Positions 62,301-64,000 of a stretch of 64,000 nucleotides of DNA are shown here, piece after piece. The position numbers and the translations under genes were made by a program. Positions within the stretch are counted from its first letter, which is position 1. Each line of letters opens with the position of its first letter. This DNA comes from Paenibacillus nasutitermitis (GTDB lineage: Bacteria > Bacillota > Bacilli > Paenibacillales > Paenibacillaceae): positions 496,001 through 560,000 of the forward strand of contig NZ_BMHP01000003.1 of assembly GCF_014641075.1 (NCBI RefSeq), read 5' to 3'. The notes beneath the pieces are model-generated. The model saw only the letters and a list, made by a program, of their open reading frames with translations. It was not told the DNA's origin and made no database searches.

Positions 62301-62587
62301 TCGGCTTCACGTTCAAGCTTCCCCAGTCGTGCACCACCTGCAACCTGAAAACTTGGTATGCCCAATCCAGCAACTTCGGCAATTGGCAGGCGTCTCTCGA
62401 CGGGACCAATATCGGAAGCGTGCAGGATGGGTATCACACTTCCTTAAGAACCGTTGACGCCGTTGGCTTAGGCACATCCACTGTGGCATCGGGTGCTCAC
62501 CAGATCAAATTCACGGTGACCGGCAAAAATGCTTCCTCGTTTGGTTATCAAATCGGTCCGGGCAGCATCACGGTCGAACGTCCCTAA
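59378..62587 (+). CDS. Large secreted protein with two CBM-like modules and a toroid domain (putative polysaccharide-active enzyme)
   Basis: A 1069-residue exported protein. Signal peptide 1-32 (LLFLSFFFLLSLVIVPAVP, cleavage after VSA). Two tandem homologous beta-sandwich modules, about 34-186 and 190-337, each beginning N-x-L-x-NGSFE and carrying TDRA and a YDSS-TAITPT segment, of CBM/galactose-binding type. A central alpha-helical domain (about 370-790) with repeated helix pairs looks like an (alpha/alpha)n toroid (DKYLDRAKELANYMRYSQY; DDLNSAYDFVYNHFPSYGYHTGMYDGRRYYWTGY; MLEYARGAIWYLIREFDTDGKLYYDG). A C-terminal beta-rich region ends with a CTTC pair (about 1000). AAGGAGG precedes the ATG. 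I cannot place the catalytic family. Confidence 0.8.
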   Translation: MIRFRNRTLLFLSFFFLLSLVIVPAVPSSVSAANLLSNGSFETLSGGAPTDWSFSNYSTAGSTTVITGAAAAGSKSVKLTAAGTTDRALYTQWYIPVTSNQLYRFKAKYKTVGSITGSAFLKVTWYDSSKTAITPTYSANPISENSNWMLLTRDLTAPVGGAYATIQIEARYGATIQFDDLQMESVTNKLGNGSFELLTSGSLQTWTFTNVSTSGSVTPQSTGGYDQPSSVKLRTTNATDRAVLSQTYLPVTAGKRYKMTAVYKTTSLNGRLYMRATFYDSSHTAITPTTSTFGQASSTWRELKRITMAPPNAAYVTFQLQVDQGASEVYWDHARLEEMSGLTDADGSPLPVTLTDDLPMEMAPADFWALFPSASLTPTSTTLWANDVLRHYYFGLDNDGYSSLDKPKAVDAADDVLTTLNPTVGVTISSGGPTQVIAGDIPYSPLVSTKSPYSDQYYARGNGGQLYSTYVPAYVITHDTKYLDRAKELANYMRYSQYTLDGDNDFARVHYPSEWSDLVAKGNNTAWKGGWDYQFDWVWTDSYGYTFDLHSPDHHVSSMMASGLVYLYNNTNNADDLNSAYDFVYNHFPSYGYHTGMYDGRRYYWTGYNPDLNGTPDDGSRPIWDATDNVMGMTARAAAQVGYYKNDAKMLEYARGAIWYLIREFDTDGKLYYDGAENEKNSRTVETHEAVTIWQAMQALPYLMKAGVDVSEELEGMDRIINYYYGNLVEYGDRKYLRADKVLEGTLAPNENLKIVTYVQATTQALSEVKWFDTIGTGYTASNPLSVRISKVNAPTTVNNNWTINSSQDVTYTINPTQLANGLVIPWTMNAGDVFRIEYAVTTSSTYNPATNPLPQGSFGLFVTNATGEREYHGVGTQTQITDVATRVNSTNFLSFPAQILFPFATETASQMNVSTFAGTPQSYPGDGTWGSTSAKRYVYNFRSLLPPSSSSGDPFSVLSQGTVSYKSDAISDNIGFTFKLPQSCTTCNLKTWYAQSSNFGNWQASLDGTNIGSVQDGYHTSLRTVDAVGLGTSTVASGAHQIKFTVTGKNASSFGYQIGPGSITVERP

Positions 62588-62625
62588 GGCCTGAGGTTAA
62601 TAAAAAGCCTTCTCAATGGTGCTTA

Positions 62626-62638
62626 GGGGTCTGACCCC
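62626..62638. repeat. Small palindrome GGGGTCTGACCCC
   Basis: A perfect 13-base inverted repeat just after the secreted protein gene. Similar short palindromes occur as dispersed elements in bacterial genomes; one copy only is present in this window. Confidence 0.35.
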
Positions 62639-62655
62639 ATAGTGTGAGACAAATT

Positions 62656-62719
62656 AAAACACCTTCAAGAGAATGTGTCCATATCGCAAGATATGGGGAT
62701 ATCCTTGAAGGTGTTTTTT
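62656..62719 (+). terminator. Strong rho-independent terminator after the secreted protein gene
   Basis: A 14-bp perfect outer stem (AAAACACCTTCAAG with CTTGAAGGTGTTTT) plus an inner hairpin CCATATC/GATATGG, then further T residues. It could also serve the minus-strand gene ending at 62765. Confidence 0.85.
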
Positions 62720-62764
62720 AGCCATTGGCGTCTTGATACTCTTCTTTTTAATAAACGCTTTTGC

Positions 62765-63229
62765 TTAATATTGTCCTTTAATTACAAAAAACGAGCCCCG
62801 GATGGTTCCAGCAAGTTTAGACTTCTGCCTGGCAAACTTAAACTTCCCTTCCAACTCCCTTGGTACCTCCATCCCCTCAGAAAGCTTAAAACCAACGGCC
62901 CGCTTCTTAGGGTCATCAACCGTATACATGACATTGATCCCAAGACCATCCTCATAAAAGACGTAGGTGAATTGGATATTTTCCACTTGAAAACGCGACG
63001 TTTCCAAAGGCTTGGCCGCAAACGCAAGATCACGTTCTTCTTTCAAAATTCGGTTCACATAATCAAGGGTTTCCTGGCTTTCACTAGCGGGTACCACCGT
63101 AAATTCATGTTTGTATTTGTTCATAAAGTATCGGGCTTCATTCGCACGTAAACCAGCAAGCGCTTCTGCTGCAGGTGAAGACTCTAAACCAACCGTTGAT
63201 ACCGTTTTAAAATCAACGATATAGGACAT
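62765..63229 (-). CDS. Conserved-looking protein of unknown function
   Basis: A 154-residue protein, mixed alpha/beta (YIVDFKTVSTVGLESSPAAEALAGLRANEARYFMNKYKHEFTVVPASESQETLDYVNRILKEERDLAFAAKPLETSRFQVENIQFTYVFYEDGLGINVMYTVDDPKKRAVGFKLSEG). I do not recognise the family. No signal peptide or membrane helix. The ATG at 63229 is spaced eight bases from GGAG. It follows the effector-binding gene by 27 bp and is probably co-transcribed. Confidence 0.65.
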   Translation of the reverse strand: MSYIVDFKTVSTVGLESSPAAEALAGLRANEARYFMNKYKHEFTVVPASESQETLDYVNRILKEERDLAFAAKPLETSRFQVENIQFTYVFYEDGLGINVMYTVDDPKKRAVGFKLSEGMEVPRELEGKFKFARQKSKLAGTIRGSFFVIKGQY

Positions 63230-63256
63230 ACTCATCACTCCAATCCAATGATCTCG

Positions 63257-63736
63257 TTATTTCCTAACAACAGGAATCCATATTTCACCATAGACGAGGC
63301 CGTCTCGCTGCCCCATCTCAACCGTTGTATTGGGTCCGCCAACATAGGCAAAATTCTGGGCTTCCGGCAAGACTTGGCCAAAAGCAATGCCGGTAAGCTT
63401 ATTGCTCATCTCTTCGGCCGTATTCCCTTCGCCTTTTACGATGAGGTATTGCCCCTTCGGGAATTGAATCACTCTGTGTTCTTCCGGTACCGACGCTTCT
63501 GTCATGACACCGGCATAATACATCATCTTGTGATTTACCGCTTCGTTCACGGCAAAAATGTAGTCATTCGTGGCAATGGCCTTTAAAGCGTCAAGCCTTC
63601 CATCCTGCTCCACTGCCCGCCAAAAGTTTTCCTTCTCCTTGTTCATGCCGCCATAATCGGTGTAATCACTCTTTAGCTCCGTCCCAATACCTAGAACGAT
63701 AAAGCTGTCTTTTTCCTCAAGGGTATACGCTGCCAT
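63257..63736 (-). CDS. GyrI/Cass2-like effector-binding protein
   Basis: A 159-residue protein with the integron-cassette (Cass2)/GyrI-like binding-domain pattern (FIVLGIGTELKSDYTDYGGMNKEKENFWRAVEQDGRLDALKAIATNDYIFAVNEAVNHKMMYYAGVM; QFPKGQYLIVKGEGNTAEEMSNKLTGIAFGQVLPEAQNFAYVGGPN; GEIWIPVVRK). AAGGAG precedes the ATG. Such domains bind lipophilic cations or drugs. With the gene at 56209 this makes two effector-binding singletons in the last 8 kb. Confidence 0.75.
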   Translation of the reverse strand: MAAYTLEEKDSFIVLGIGTELKSDYTDYGGMNKEKENFWRAVEQDGRLDALKAIATNDYIFAVNEAVNHKMMYYAGVMTEASVPEEHRVIQFPKGQYLIVKGEGNTAEEMSNKLTGIAFGQVLPEAQNFAYVGGPNTTVEMGQRDGLVYGEIWIPVVRK

Positions 63737-63873
63737 GATTAACTCTCCTTTTTTTGAATGGATTAAATGATTTGTTTTTCACTTGATATGTTTATAATAA
63801 CCATAAATCATATCAAATTATGACACTGTTTAGAGATTCCGATGAAAAAAGTAGAACGGATTTTCACTACCCA

Positions 63874-64000
63874 TTAAAGTTTGCGGTTTTTCGGACGCAG
63901 CGCCCAGGAGGCGATGCCAAGCGCAGCATAGAAAAGCGGAAGAATAATATGGAATCCGTAATCGCCGTAATCGTTAGCGAACGCATGAGATAGGGCCGCA
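63874..64000 (-). CDS. C-terminus of a membrane protein, cut by window end
   Basis: The last 42 codons of a minus-strand gene (ALSHAFANDYGDYGFHIILP, then LFYAALGIASWALRPKNRKL, stop TAA at 63876-63874). The segment FHIILPLFYAALGIASWALRP is a transmembrane helix. The rest lies beyond the window; the family cannot be named. Confidence 0.6.
   Translation of the reverse strand, partial: AALSHAFANDYGDYGFHIILPLFYAALGIASWALRPKNRKL

Noticed and set aside
62765..63736. Idea that the last two small genes are prophage genes
   Set aside because: One matches the GyrI/Cass2-like fold and no phage structural, integrase or att-like sequence is present.
1..64000. CRISPR array, tRNA/rRNA genes, transposase genes
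   Set aside because: No regularly spaced direct repeats, cloverleaf ends or transposase-like proteins were found on reading the window.

Overview
The window reads as a stretch of chromosome from a spore-forming Gram-positive bacterium, most likely Paenibacillus or a close relative. The signs are a caa3-type cytochrome oxidase operon (ctaCDEF, ctaG, ctaM-like), SpoVAC/SpoVAD and YhcN-type spore proteins, strong AGGAGG-type ribosome binding sites with frequent TTG/GTG starts, many AraC-type regulators with cupin sensor domains, CUT1 sugar ABC transporters and large multi-PAS hybrid histidine kinases. No rRNA, tRNA, CRISPR array, complete insertion sequence or prophage was seen. Base composition is mixed, with an AT-richer block at about 54.8-57.6 kb.

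Layout. 1-3.2 kb: C-terminal part of a YesN-type regulator, then a phytanoyl-CoA dioxygenase-like (PhyH) oxygenase with its AraC regulator. 3.6-8.2 kb: a five-gene operon (ABC permease, GntR repressor, ABC ATPase, second ATPase and permease) behind one clear promoter-operator. 8.4-11.5 kb: hybrid histidine kinase. 11.7-17.2 kb: the caa3 oxidase operon with a consensus promoter. 17.4-20.1 kb: a YhcN-like spore lipoprotein and a second PhyH/AraC pair. 20.1-22.9 kb: Fur-boxed siderophore-binding lipoprotein and a Btr-like AraC regulator whose sensor domain resembles it. 23-25.9 kb: ABC-2 exporter (two permeases and an ATPase). 25.9-27.7 kb: a folD-like gene and a cyclodeaminase/cyclohydrolase behind a ZTP (pfl) riboswitch. 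27.9-32.1 kb: MarR repressor, pirin and a second hybrid kinase.

32.3-41.2 kb: a LacI-controlled operon (debranching-type glycosidase, sugar-binding lipoprotein, two permeases, second glycosidase), with twin palindromic operators between it and lacI. 41.4-45.0 kb: Cof-type phosphatase, a lipoprotein and the third PhyH/AraC pair. 45.3-47.1 kb: a hybrid kinase broken by an in-frame amber codon in its receiver domain. 47.2-51.2 kb: GH4 glycosidase with an AraC regulator that appears to start at ATT, and a SulP anion transporter. 51.4-54.8 kb: a spoVA2mob-like spore membrane cluster (DUF1657, YetF/2Duf, SpoVAC, SpoVAD, YitT-like). 54.8-57.6 kb: AT-rich cassette of small metabolic and effector-binding proteins. 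57.8-62.7 kb: a GntR regulator fused to a solute-binding domain, followed by a large secreted multidomain protein; the two genes share a 23-bp repeat element in their promoters. 62.7-64 kb: two small genes, one a GyrI/Cass2-like binding protein, and the end of a membrane protein.

Themes are plant-polymer and sugar use under local one-gene regulators, respiration, spore membrane function, iron uptake and one-carbon metabolism. The points most worth follow-up are the GntR-SBP/secreted enzyme unit, the FolD-like protein with Glu at the usual cyclohydrolase Gln beside a separate cyclohydrolase under a ZTP riboswitch, the repeated AraC/PhyH pairing, the ATT start and the amber-interrupted kinase.
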